Origin: Streptomyces apocyni
GTDB taxonomy: Bacteria > Actinomycetota > Actinomycetes > Streptomycetales > Streptomycetaceae
Reading direction: 5' to 3'
DNA length: 64,000 bases
NCBI RefSeq assembly: GCF_009739465.1
Contig: NZ_WHOM01000065.1
Coordinates: 548,961 to 612,960 of the forward strand
Positions within the stretch are counted from its first letter, which is position 1. Each line of letters starts with the position of its first letter. The notes under the pieces were generated by a model that saw only the letters and a program-made list of their open reading frames with translations, was not told the DNA's origin and made no database searches. Made by a program: the position numbers and the translations under genes. Shown here in pieces: positions 44,519 through 53,064 of this stretch.

Positions 44519-46156
44519 TCACCGGCCTCGCTTGATCTCGAAGTAGTCGACGCGCTCGCCACTCTCGGCGAGCGCGGAGACCTTCAGCACCGGCGCCGCA
44601 CCGGCCTCCGCCTCCATCGCGAGGAAGGAGAAACCGGTGAACCGCACCCGCGACCACTCCACCAGGTCCGGGTCCGGCAGCCGCAGCTTGGTCCAGTGGT
44701 GGGTCAGGATCGAGTCGCGGTCGTTGACGTTGCCCTCGTAGCTGTCCTCGACCCCGAGCCCGAAGCTGTACAGCGCCTTGCCCGCGCCACCCGCCGTCAC
44801 GTACACGATGCCGTCCCGCGTCGGGTCCGTTGAGGCCCCGATCGGCACCGGCTTGCCGACCTCGCCGTTCTTGATGGCGTCGGTCCGCTCGTACACATGG
44901 TTGTGTCCGTTGATCACCAGGTCGACCTCGTGCTGGGTGAACAGCGCAAGCCAGGCGTCGCGCAGCCCGCCGTCCGAGCCGTGCGTCGCTGTCGAGTACA
45001 TGCAGTGGTGGAAGAAGACGACGATGAACTCCACGTCCGGGTCCCGGCGCAGTTCGCCGAGCCGCCGGTCCAGCCAGGCCGTCTGCCTGCCGTCCGTATA
45101 GCCCTTGTTGGCGGGTATCTGGTACGAGACGTCGTTGGCGTCCAGCGCCACCACGCCGACATTGCCGTACGTGAAGGAGTACACGCCCGGCGCGTTCCGC
45201 GGGTCGAAACCGTTCTCCGGGAGTGAGAAGCGCGCCGACTGCCCGCCGTAGCCGTTGGGCGAGTACCAGGCCTCCATGTCGTGGTTGCCGGTCGTCACCA
45301 TCCACGGGACCCGGGCCGCCACGCTCTCCGTCTGTGCCAGGAACTGATCCCAGACGCGGGCGTCGTAGACGTCCGACTCCTTGCCATGCCCGCTGGAGTC
45401 CGCGTAGCAGAGGTCACCCGCGTGCAGATGGAAGGACGGGTTCTGGCCAAGGATCAACTGGTCGTTGGCGAGGGCGTCATAGCTCACGCCCTGGTCGCCG
45501 AACGCCGTGAAGACGAACCGCTCGGGCTTCGCGGGCGCCGTACGGAAGGAGCCCAGCGTGGAGATCCGCTCCGGCGAGGCCGGGTCGAAGCCGTCGTGGC
45601 CGACGCCGTAGTAGTACGTGGTGCCCGGCCTCAGGCCGTCCAGGGCGGCATGCAGGTAGTACTGGTCGACCTCCGGCAGCTTCCTGGACAGCGCGGGGGT
45701 GTGCAGCTCGCGCACCTCGGCGTCGAACTTCCGGCTCAGCTCCCAGGGCGTCAGACCCACCCGCAGGTAAGGCCGCTTGACCGCGAACGGCACCTGCCAG
45801 GAGACCCGCATCTGGGTCTTCGGGTCGGCGCCGAAGGCGAGATGCCGACCGAACGGGGCGACCAGCGAGCCGTCCACCTTCGCCGTGGCCGGAGAGCCGA
45901 CCAGCGTGGGGGACGTCCGGGCGGTGGGCGTGGCTCCGTACGCGCCCTCGTGCGGGCCCCCGTGCGCGCGGCCCGAGTCGCCCACCAGCAGCCCGCCGCC
46001 CCCCACCACGGACGCCGTCGCCAGACCACCGACCAGCGCGCCGCGCCGTGAGACCCTGGCGCGTGCGTGCCGGGCGCGCAGGTACTCATGCTGCTCGGCC
46101 ATGCTCATGCGGCGTACGAGCTGCTCGGGGATGCCGACCTTGGGAGTGTCACTCAT
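44519..46156 (-). CDS. Tat-exported purple acid phosphatase-like metallophosphoesterase
   Basis: A 545-residue secreted enzyme. A twin-arginine signal lies near residues 35-60 (RVSRRGALVGGLATASVVGGG). A fibronectin-like purple acid phosphatase N-domain is followed by the dinuclear metal site: FGDQGVSYD, HAGDLCYAD, TTGNHDMEAW, VVFFHHCMYS and VINGHNHVYERT. ATG 46156 (MSDTPKVGIPEQLV) is the likely start; frame upstream is repeat-rich noncoding sequence. The ribosome site is weak. It probably releases phosphate from esters outside the cell. I see no clear PHO box. Confidence 0.92.
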   Translation of the reverse strand: MSDTPKVGIPEQLVRRMSMAEQHEYLRARHARARVSRRGALVGGLATASVVGGGGLLVGDSGRAHGGPHEGAYGATPTARTSPTLVGSPATAKVDGSLVAPFGRHLAFGADPKTQMRVSWQVPFAVKRPYLRVGLTPWELSRKFDAEVRELHTPALSRKLPEVDQYYLHAALDGLRPGTTYYYGVGHDGFDPASPERISTLGSFRTAPAKPERFVFTAFGDQGVSYDALANDQLILGQNPSFHLHAGDLCYADSSGHGKESDVYDARVWDQFLAQTESVAARVPWMVTTGNHDMEAWYSPNGYGGQSARFSLPENGFDPRNAPGVYSFTYGNVGVVALDANDVSYQIPANKGYTDGRQTAWLDRRLGELRRDPDVEFIVVFFHHCMYSTATHGSDGGLRDAWLALFTQHEVDLVINGHNHVYERTDAIKNGEVGKPVPIGASTDPTRDGIVYVTAGGAGKALYSFGLGVEDSYEGNVNDRDSILTHHWTKLRLPDPDLVEWSRVRFTGFSFLAMEAEAGAAPVLKVSALAESGERVDYFEIKRGR

Positions 46157-46220
46157 GCGGGGCAACTTCCCAGTAACTTCCAACTCCGGCCAGGCCAGCG
46201 GGTGAACAGCCGGTGTAGAC

Positions 46221-46259
46221 CCAGGAACCAGATCGAGGAACCAGATCCAGGAACCAGAT
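46221..46259. repeat. Three 13-bp tandem units
   Basis: CCAGGAACCAGAT (46221), CGAGGAACCAGAT (46234) and CCAGGAACCAGAT (46247) lie between the divergent phosphoesterase and leuB genes. A decayed fourth copy may follow. Confidence 0.85.
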
Positions 46260-46386
46260 CCACACCAGGTCCAAGCCAGACCCAGGAATGAGCCCGTGGC
46301 GTATCCACGGCGCCCCGGCATATCCACCAAGTCCACATCCTGGACATGGATGTGTCATCCCATGGGACGGGGAGTACGGTTCTGTC

Positions 46387-47427
46387 ATGTCTCGCAGCAT
46401 CAATCTCGCAGTGGTTCCCGGTGACGGCATTGGCCAGGAGGTCGTGGCGCAGGGGCTCAAGGTCCTCGCCGCAGTCCTCCCGCAGGATGTGAAGCTGGAG
46501 ACCAAGGAGTACGACCTCGGCGCCAAGCGCTGGCACCGCACCGGTGAGACCCTCCCGGACGCGGAGCTGGAGTCGCTGAAGCGGCACGACGCCATCCTGC
46601 TCGGCGCGATCGGCGACCCGACCGTGCCCTCCGGCGTCCTGGAGCGCGGGCTCCTGCTGAAGCTGCGGTTCGCGTTCGACCACTTCATCAACCTGCGGCC
46701 GAGCAAGCTCTTCCCGAACACCTCGACGCCGCTGGCCGGACGCCCCGAGATCGACTTTGTGGTCGTTCGCGAGGGCACCGAAGGCCCGTACACCGGCAAC
46801 GGCGGCTCGCTGCGCACCGGCACCCCCGCCGAGGTCGCCACCGAGGTCAGCGTCAACACCGCGTACGGCGTGGAGCGGGTCGTCCGGGACGCCTTCGAGC
46901 GGGCCAACTCCCGCCCCCGTAAGAAGCTGACGCTGGTCCACAAGAACAATGTGCTCGTGTACGCGGGCCACCTGTGGAAGGGCATCTTCGACCGGGTCGC
47001 CACCGAGTACCCGGACGTCACCACCGACTATCTGCACGTCGACGCCGCGACGATCTTCTTCGTCACCCAGCCAGAGCGCTTCGACGTCATCGTCACCGAC
47101 AACCTCTTCGGTGACATCCTCACCGACCTCGCCGCGGCCGTGACCGGCGGCATCGGCCTGGCCGCGTCCGGCAACATCAACCCGACGGGCGCCTTCCCGT
47201 CGATGTTCGAGCCTGTGCACGGCTCCGCGCCCGACATCGCGGGCCAGGGCAAGGCCGACCCGACGGCCACGATCCTGTCGGTCGCGCTGATGCTGCGCCA
47301 CCTCGGCTTCGAGGCCGAGGCCGAGCGCGTCGAGGAGGCCGTCTCGGCCGACCTCGTGGAGCGCGAGGGCACGACCCGTACCACCGAAGAGACCGGTGAC
47401 GCACTCGCCGTACGAGTAGCGAGCTGA
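46387..47427 (+). CDS. leuB: 3-isopropylmalate dehydrogenase
   Basis: A 346-residue beta-decarboxylating dehydrogenase of leucine synthesis. MSRSINLAVVPGDGIGQEVV opens the protein; the signature NLFGDILTDLAAAVTGGIGLA and GSAPDIAGQGKADPTATILS are present, with substrate-binding arginines in LLLKLRFAFD and VREGTEGPYTG. ATG 46387 lies 6 bases after TACGGT, the leaderless pattern. A clean terminator follows, so ilvE is transcribed separately. Confidence 0.97.
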   Translation: MSRSINLAVVPGDGIGQEVVAQGLKVLAAVLPQDVKLETKEYDLGAKRWHRTGETLPDAELESLKRHDAILLGAIGDPTVPSGVLERGLLLKLRFAFDHFINLRPSKLFPNTSTPLAGRPEIDFVVVREGTEGPYTGNGGSLRTGTPAEVATEVSVNTAYGVERVVRDAFERANSRPRKKLTLVHKNNVLVYAGHLWKGIFDRVATEYPDVTTDYLHVDAATIFFVTQPERFDVIVTDNLFGDILTDLAAAVTGGIGLAASGNINPTGAFPSMFEPVHGSAPDIAGQGKADPTATILSVALMLRHLGFEAEAERVEEAVSADLVEREGTTRTTEETGDALAVRVAS

Positions 47428-47455
47428 CCCGGCCACCACAGGCTCTACGCCTTTC

Positions 47456-47486
47456 AGCCGCCGGGTGCGCACACCCGGCGGCTTTT
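47456..47486 (+). terminator. leuB terminator
   Basis: AGCCGCCGGGTG (47456-47467) pairs with CACCCGGCGGCT (47472-47483) over CGCA and is followed by TTTT, 28 bases after leuB. Confidence 0.9.
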
Positions 47487-47589
47487 CCTCTGCGGCGCCG
47501 GGTGTCACCATCGACCCCTGGGCCGCATTCACGCTGTTTCGTGCCCGGTTCCCGTTCGAGCGATAATCGGACGTGGGGCCGCGCCGCGC

Positions 47590-47673
47590 ATGCGGGAAGC
47601 TCGGACGTCCGGCAACGGTAACGGCGTGAGCGCGGTCCATCACACACAACAGGTGAAGGACACGCACTCATGA
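47590..47673 (+). CDS. Possible 27-aa upstream frame coupled to ilvE
   Basis: ATG 47590 opens a 27-codon frame whose TGA (47671-47673) overlaps the ilvE ATG (ATGA). The product begins MREARTSGNGNGVSAVHHTQ and has only two Val and no Leu or Ile, so it is not a branched-chain attenuator peptide. GATAAT at 47562-47567 could be the -10 just upstream. The ribosome site is weak. It may couple or dampen ilvE translation, or be chance. Confidence 0.35.
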   Translation: MREARTSGNGNGVSAVHHTQQVKDTHS

Positions 47674-48758
47674 CGACGCCCACGATCGAACTCAAGCCCT
47701 CCGCCCACCCGCTGTCCGACGCGGAGCGTGAGGCGATCATGGCCAATCCGGGATTCGGCCGCCACTTCACCGACCACATGGTGACGATCAAGTGGACGGA
47801 GGGCCGCGGCTGGCACGACGCCGAGCTCGTCCCGTACGCGCCGCTCTCGCTCGACCCCGCGAACATGACGCTGCACTACGCGCAGACGATCTTCGAGGGG
47901 CTCAAGGCCTACCGCCGCGCCGACGGCACCATCGCCACCTTCCGCCCGGAGGCCAACGCCGAGCGCTTCAACGCCTCGGCCCGCCGGATGGCGATGCCCG
48001 AGCTGCCCCCCGAGCTGTTCCTCGCCGCGTGCGACACGCTGGTCACACAGGAGCAGGCCTGGGTCCCGGGAGCGGGCGGCGAGGAGACGCTGTACCTGCG
48101 GCCGTTCATGTTCGCCACCGAGGTCGGCCTGGGTGTGCGCCCGTCGAACGAGTACCTCTTCATCGTCATCGCCTCGCCCTCCGCGCCGTTCTTCGCGGGT
48201 GGCGTCAAGCCGGTCACAGTCTGGCTGAGCGAGGAGTACGTGCGGGCCGTCAAGGGCGGCACGGGCGCGGCGAAGACCGGCGGCAACTACGCGGCCTCGC
48301 TGGCGGCGGCGGCCGAGGCCAAGTCGCACGGCTGCGATCAGGTGGTCTGGCTGGACGCCTTCGAGCACCGCTGGATCGAGGAGATGGGCGGCATGAACCT
48401 GTACTTCGTGTACGGGAACAAGATCGTCACCCCGGAGCTCACCGGCTCGCTCCTCCCCGGCATTACCCGTGACTCGCTCCTCACGATCGCCCGCGATCTG
48501 GGCTACGAGGCGGTGGAGGGCCGCATCTCCACCGAGGACTGGAAGCGCGGCAACGAGGACGGCACCCTCACCGAGGTCTTCGCCTGCGGTACGGCTGCGG
48601 TGATCACGCCGGTCGGCGCCGTGAAGTCGGCGCGCGCGGACTGGACCCAGGCGGACGGCCAGCCGGGCGAGGTCACGATGAAGCTCCGCAAGGCGCTGCT
48701 CGACCTCCAGTCGGGAGCGTCGGCGGACACGCACGGCTGGATGCACCAGATCGTCTGA
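47670..48758 (+). CDS. ilvE: Branched-chain amino acid aminotransferase
   Basis: A 362-residue fold-type IV PLP enzyme (BCAT group II) making Leu, Ile and Val from keto acids. The PLP lysine is in GAAKTGGNYAASLAAA; GLKAYRRADGTIATFRPE and WLDAFEHRWIEEMGGMNLYFV are diagnostic. ATG 47670 follows GAAGGA. It is convergent with the NCS1 permease gene across a dispersed repeat with a strong hairpin. Confidence 0.97.
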   Translation: MTTPTIELKPSAHPLSDAEREAIMANPGFGRHFTDHMVTIKWTEGRGWHDAELVPYAPLSLDPANMTLHYAQTIFEGLKAYRRADGTIATFRPEANAERFNASARRMAMPELPPELFLAACDTLVTQEQAWVPGAGGEETLYLRPFMFATEVGLGVRPSNEYLFIVIASPSAPFFAGGVKPVTVWLSEEYVRAVKGGTGAAKTGGNYAASLAAAAEAKSHGCDQVVWLDAFEHRWIEEMGGMNLYFVYGNKIVTPELTGSLLPGITRDSLLTIARDLGYEAVEGRISTEDWKRGNEDGTLTEVFACGTAAVITPVGAVKSARADWTQADGQPGEVTMKLRKALLDLQSGASADTHGWMHQIV

Positions 48759-48765
48759 GGCGTTT

Positions 48766-48850
48766 CAGCCCGGCCAAAATCCAGCCCGGCCGGCGTTTGA
48801 GGCCAAAGGGGGTCTGGGGGCTTGCCCCCAGTTTCGGGAAGGGGCGGGGT
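48766..48850. repeat. Dispersed Streptomyces intergenic repeat with terminator hairpin
   Basis: CAGCCCGGCC occurs twice (48766 and 48782), followed by GGCGTTTGAGG and GGGGTCTGGGG. This is, from memory, the widespread Streptomyces repeat containing CCGGCGTTTGAGG. The stem CTGGGGGC (48814-48821) / GCCCCCAG (48824-48831) can terminate both ilvE and the opposing permease gene. Confidence 0.75.
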
Positions 48851-48891
48851 AGGGGAGACAGCCCGCCGCAGGCGCCCCACCCCAGCCCCAC

Positions 48892-50352
48892 TCAAGCCGC
48901 GCTGTCGACCCGAGCCGCGACCCCGGCCGGAGCCCCTTCTGCTCCGGCCGGGTCGGCCGGGCCCGTGGCGGCGCCGGAAGCCCCCGGCGTCAGCAGCACA
49001 TACAGCAGCCCGCCCACCACGCCCGAGAGCAGGAAGCTGAAGTCCAGGCCGCCCAGCAGCTCGACGAGCGGCCCGGTGTAGTTCGGCGTGTCCACGGCGA
49101 ACAGTCCCACGGCCGAGCCCGTCGCCCAGGCCGCCGTGGCCTGCGGATTCCACCCACCGCGGAACCAGTACGCGCCACCGCGCGCCCGGCGGTTGAGTAC
49201 CTGGAGCGCCTCGCTGTCGTACGCGCCGCGGCAGCGCACGTACCCGATCAGCACGATCACGGCCCAGGGGGTACCGACGGCGGTGAGCGCCAGCACGAAT
49301 GACGTCATCGCGTCCTGGGCGTTCCACGCGAAGTGGCCGAAGAAGACCATCACGGTGGAGATGACGGCTACGGCGTAGGTGGCCTTCGTCCGTGTGGTGC
49401 GCGGCATGATCGCGTCCAGGTCGAGGCCCATCGAGTACAGCATCAGTCCGGCGTTGCCGATGGACCCGGCGGACGCGGCGAGCAGCAGCGGTACCAGGAA
49501 CCAGACGGGCGACGCGGCGACGAGCGGCCCGGCGTAGTCCTCGTAGGCGCCCGCGGCGAGGGCCGTGAAGGTGCCGAAGAGCTGCGGGATGGACAGGCCG
49601 ACCACCAGGCCAACGCAGGTGGCGAGCCAGACCGTCTTCGACGCGTGGCGCTTGGGCGATATGTAGCGGGTGTAGTCGCCCAGCAGCAGAATGAAGGCGA
49701 TCGGACCGCTCAGCCCGGCCGCGACGGCGGACAGCACCCAGGTCGGCCAGAAGCCGCCCAGCAGGTACTCGCTGCCGACCGGGGCCGCGGTGGTGAAGTC
49801 CGGGGCGTACGCGAAGACGCCGACGATCAGCAGCAGGGTCATCCCGATGGCCAGCACACGGGAGAGCCGCAGCAGCAGCCGGTAGCCGTAGATGGCGGCG
49901 AAGGCGGTGGCGCCGGCGAGTACGGCGTAGACCAGCGCGTATCCCACACCGGACTCGGGCATTCCGAAGAGTCGGCCCATGGTGGCGACCATCGCGTCGC
50001 CGCCGACCCACAGCGTGAGCGCGGAGTAGCCCAGCGACAGCAGGAGGCCGATGACCGAGCCGATGAGCCGCCCGCGCACGCCGAACTGGGCTCCGCTGCT
50101 GGTGGAGAGGTTGGTCGCGGTACGCAGCGAGACCAGGGCGAGCGGGGCGACGAGGAAGGTGCCGACCAGCGTGCCGACCAGGAGCGAGGTGACCGAGGGC
50201 CAGAAGCCCAGACCGAAGGAGACCGGCAGCCAGCCGAAGATCACGACGCCGAGGGCGAGGTTTGAGCCGAGGAGGAAGCTGACCACGTCGCGCGGCCTGC
50301 TGGTGCGTTCCTCGTCGGGGATGGTCTCGACGCCGTATTGCTCGATCTGCAT
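48892..50352 (-). CDS. NCS1-family permease (purine/cytosine type)
   Basis: A 486-residue membrane protein with about twelve hydrophobic segments. The NCS1 pattern is visible in VSFLLGSNLALGVVIFGWLP near the start and in LLGDYTRYISPKRHA in the middle. NCS1 members import cytosine, purines, allantoin, hydantoins or thiamine precursors. ATG 50352 follows GGGAGAACCTCC; an in-frame ATG further upstream at 50385 lacks a site. It is divergent from the urease-like operon, so a nitrogen-rich ureido or nucleobase substrate is plausible. Confidence 0.88.
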   Translation of the reverse strand: MQIEQYGVETIPDEERTSRPRDVVSFLLGSNLALGVVIFGWLPVSFGLGFWPSVTSLLVGTLVGTFLVAPLALVSLRTATNLSTSSGAQFGVRGRLIGSVIGLLLSLGYSALTLWVGGDAMVATMGRLFGMPESGVGYALVYAVLAGATAFAAIYGYRLLLRLSRVLAIGMTLLLIVGVFAYAPDFTTAAPVGSEYLLGGFWPTWVLSAVAAGLSGPIAFILLLGDYTRYISPKRHASKTVWLATCVGLVVGLSIPQLFGTFTALAAGAYEDYAGPLVAASPVWFLVPLLLAASAGSIGNAGLMLYSMGLDLDAIMPRTTRTKATYAVAVISTVMVFFGHFAWNAQDAMTSFVLALTAVGTPWAVIVLIGYVRCRGAYDSEALQVLNRRARGGAYWFRGGWNPQATAAWATGSAVGLFAVDTPNYTGPLVELLGGLDFSFLLSGVVGGLLYVLLTPGASGAATGPADPAGAEGAPAGVAARVDSAA

Positions 50353-50454
50353 GGAGGTTCTCCCTGGGGACCTGGGACGTTGCATTTCTTAGAGCGGCAC
50401 TCAAACCTCTGAGCGAGACTTAATGTGCGGTCTCTCTCGCCCCTGGGTCAAGAC

Positions 50455-50482
50455 TTTCGCGAAAAGAATCGAAGGTTTAGAG
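50455..50482 (+). promoter_or_regulatory. Urease operon promoter with palindrome
   Basis: TTTCGCGAAA (50455-50464) is a perfect 10-bp palindrome at the -35 position relative to TAGAGT (50477-50482). The UreAB start follows 27 bases later with GGAGG. It also sits between the divergent permease and urease genes, so one factor could control both. I do not see a GlnR-type box. Confidence 0.5.
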
Positions 50483-50509
50483 TGACGTTCAAATAGGAGG
50501 TGTGGTGAC

Positions 50510-51319
50510 GTGCGATTGACCCCCACGGAGCGCGACCGGCTGCTGCTCTTCAACGCCGCCGAGCTGGCCCGGGCCCGCCGGGCACGCGGGCTGCGGCTCA
50601 ACGTCCCCGAGGCGACCGCGTTGATCGCCGACACGGTCTGTGAGGCCGCCCGCGACGGGCTGCGGCTCGCGGAGGCCATCGAGCGCGGCGGCGCCGTGCT
50701 CGGCCCGGACGACGTACTGCCGGGTGTCGCCGACGTGATCACCGAGGTCCATGTGGAGGCCGTCTTCGACGACGGATCCCGGCTCGCCGTCGTCACCGCG
50801 CCGCTCAGCGCGGGCGCCAGCGGTGACGCCGCTCCCGGAGCACTGCTCCCGGCCGCCGCCCACGCCGACCCGGCGCCGACCCGCACCCTGACCGTCCGCA
50901 ACACGGCGGCGGTCCCGGTCAGCGTCACGTCGCACTTCCACTTCTTCGAGGCCAACCCCCGGCTCGACTTCGACCGGGCGGCGGCCTACGGCACGCACCT
51001 CGCCGTCCCCGCCGGGTCATCGGTCCGCTTCGACCCCGGCGGCGAGGCCGAGGTCGGGCTCGTACCGATTGGTGGAGACCGCGTCGCGATCGGCTTCGCT
51101 GGCCTGGTCGACGGGCCGCTCGACGCCTCCGGAGCCAAGGAGGAGGCGCTGCGGCGCGCGGCCGCGTGCGGCTACCTCGGTGCGGGGGCCGCCGGTACGG
51201 GCGCCGAGAGCACCGGCGCCGACAGCACTGGCGGCGAGAGCACCAGCGCGGCCAGCACCACAGCCGCCAGCACCGGCAACGAGAGCACCGGCGACCACGC
51301 CCCGGAGGCCCACCGATGA
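50510..51319 (+). CDS. ureAB: Fused urease gamma-beta subunit with repetitive tail
   Basis: A 269-residue fusion of UreA (1-100; MRLTPTERDRLLLFNAAELA, EVHVEAVFDDGSRL) and UreB (about 123-222; SHFHFFEANPRLDFDRAAAYG, AGSSVRFDPGGEAEV). The last 45 residues are a low-complexity tail of Ser-Thr-Gly-Glu repeats (AESTGADSTGGESTSAASTT) unlike other ureases. GTG 50510 follows GGAGG at 9 bases. The stop overlaps the ureC ATG. No ureD, E, F or G accessory gene is in the window, so nickel loading must rely on another locus if it occurs. Confidence 0.92.
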   Translation: MRLTPTERDRLLLFNAAELARARRARGLRLNVPEATALIADTVCEAARDGLRLAEAIERGGAVLGPDDVLPGVADVITEVHVEAVFDDGSRLAVVTAPLSAGASGDAAPGALLPAAAHADPAPTRTLTVRNTAAVPVSVTSHFHFFEANPRLDFDRAAAYGTHLAVPAGSSVRFDPGGEAEVGLVPIGGDRVAIGFAGLVDGPLDASGAKEEALRRAAACGYLGAGAAGTGAESTGADSTGGESTSAASTTAASTGNESTGDHAPEAHR

Positions 51320-53007
51320 CCGCCATCGACCCCCACGACTACGCGGCCGTCCACGGCCCCCGCGCGGGGGACCGGGTCCGGCTCGGCGACTCCGGCCTGA
51401 CCGTACGGGTCGAGTCCGATGCCCAGCGCTACGGCGACGAGTTCCTCGCGGGCTTCGGCAAGACCGCCCGCGACGGCCTGCACCTCAAGGCCGCGGCCGT
51501 CCGCGAGACCTGCGACGTCGTCATCAGCAACGTCCTGGTCATCGATGCCGCTCAAGGCATCCGCAAGGTCTCCATCGGCATCCGTGAGGGCCGCATCGCG
51601 GCCATCGGGCGGGCCGGGAACCCCGACACCCTCGACGGTGTGGACGTGGTCGTCGGCACCGGCACGTCCATCGTGTCCGGCGAGGGCATGATCGCCACCG
51701 CGGGCGCGGTCGACCCGCACGTCCACCTGCTCTCGCCCCGCGTCATGGAGGCGTCCCTGGCCTCCGGCGTGACCACCATCATCGGCCAGGAGTTCGGCCC
51801 GGTGTGGGGCGTGGGTGTCAACTCGCCCTGGGCGCTGCGGCACGCCTTCAACGCCTTCGACGCCTGGCCCGTCAACATCGGCTTCCTGGCGCGCGGTTCG
51901 TCATCCGACCAGGCTCCGCTGGTCGAGGCGCTGGCCGAGGGCGGCGCCTGCGGCTTCAAGGTCCACGAGGACATGGGGGCGCACACCCGCGCCCTGGACA
52001 CCGCGCTCCGCGTCGCCGAGGACCACGACGTCCAGGTCGCCCTGCACAGCGACGGCCTCAACGAGTGCCTGTCGGTCGAGGACACCCTGCGCGTCCTGGA
52101 AGGCCGCACCATCCACGCCTTCCACATCGAGGGCTGCGGCGGCGGCCACGTACCCAACGTGCTGAAGATGGCGGGCGTGCCGAACGTCATCGGCTCCTCC
52201 ACCAACCCCACCTTGCCCTTCGGCCGGGACGCGGTCGCCGAGCACTACGGGATGATCGTCTCCGTACACGACCTGAAGACCGACCTGCCGGGCGACGCGG
52301 CGATGGCCCGCGACCGGATCAGGGCCGGGACGATGGGCGCCGAGGATGTCCTGCACGACCTCGGCGCGATCGGCATCACCTCGTCCGACGCCCAGGGCAT
52401 GGGCCGCGCGGGCGAAACCGTACGCCGTACCTTCCAGATGGCCGGAAAGATGAAGGCCGACTTCGGCCCCCTGGACGGCGACGGGCCGGATGACGACAAC
52501 GCGCGCGTGCTGCGCTATATCGCCAAGCTGACGATCAACCCGGCGATCGCGCACGGCATCGCCCACGAGGTGGGCTCCATCGAGACCGGCAAGCTCGCCG
52601 ACATCGTCCTGTGGCGCCCGGACTACTTCGGCGCCAAGCCGCAGCTGGTGCTCAAGTCCGGCTTCCCGGCGTACGGAGTGACGGGCGATCCGAACGCCGC
52701 GACGGACACTTGCGAACCCCTCGTCCTGGGCCCGCAGTTCGGGGCGCACGGCGCGACGGCGGCCGACATCTCGGTGGCTTTCGTCGCCGGGGCCGCGGTC
52801 GAGTCGGCGTCGGACACCATGCCCACGCGCCGCCGCCGCGTGGCCGTGCGGGGCACCCGTGGCATCGGCCCGGCCGACCTGCGCCTGAACTCCCGTATCG
52901 GGGAGGTCGGCGTGGACGCCCGCAGTGGCCTGGTCACGCTGGACGGCGACCCGGTGCGCTCGGAGCCAGCCGAGTCGGTCTCCCTGAACCGCCTGTACTT
53001 CCTCTGA
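51316..53007 (+). CDS. ureC: Divergent urease alpha subunit lacking the flap cysteine
   Basis: A 563-residue UreC-like amidohydrolase. Metal and catalytic positions are kept: His135 and His137 (DPHVH), carbamylatable Lys215 (GFKVHEDMG), His217, His244 (VALHSD), His270 (FHIEGCGGGH), flap His318 and Asp358 (TSSDAQGMGR). The flap Cys of canonical urease (Cys319 in Klebsiella) is Val317, and nearby residues differ (HEDMG for HEDWG, IIGQEFGPVWGV for MIGGGTGPxxGT). It is therefore a divergent second-type urease, as in the orphan urease locus of S. coelicolor. Urea may not be the best substrate. ATG 51316 overlaps the UreAB stop. Confidence 0.9.
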   Translation: MTAIDPHDYAAVHGPRAGDRVRLGDSGLTVRVESDAQRYGDEFLAGFGKTARDGLHLKAAAVRETCDVVISNVLVIDAAQGIRKVSIGIREGRIAAIGRAGNPDTLDGVDVVVGTGTSIVSGEGMIATAGAVDPHVHLLSPRVMEASLASGVTTIIGQEFGPVWGVGVNSPWALRHAFNAFDAWPVNIGFLARGSSSDQAPLVEALAEGGACGFKVHEDMGAHTRALDTALRVAEDHDVQVALHSDGLNECLSVEDTLRVLEGRTIHAFHIEGCGGGHVPNVLKMAGVPNVIGSSTNPTLPFGRDAVAEHYGMIVSVHDLKTDLPGDAAMARDRIRAGTMGAEDVLHDLGAIGITSSDAQGMGRAGETVRRTFQMAGKMKADFGPLDGDGPDDDNARVLRYIAKLTINPAIAHGIAHEVGSIETGKLADIVLWRPDYFGAKPQLVLKSGFPAYGVTGDPNAATDTCEPLVLGPQFGAHGATAADISVAFVAGAAVESASDTMPTRRRRVAVRGTRGIGPADLRLNSRIGEVGVDARSGLVTLDGDPVRSEPAESVSLNRLYFL

Positions 53008-53040
53008 ACCTCACTGAACTTCGTTCTACTTCCTCTGAAC
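52996..53040. repeat. 14-bp direct repeat spanning the ureC stop
   Basis: TACTTCCTCTGAAC occurs at 52996-53009 and 53027-53040, 31 bases apart. The first copy includes the ureC stop (TGA 53005-53007). A shorter CTGAAC copy lies between them. Confidence 0.85.
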
Positions 53041-53064
53041 TAAAGGCCCCTGCGAGGACCCCCG

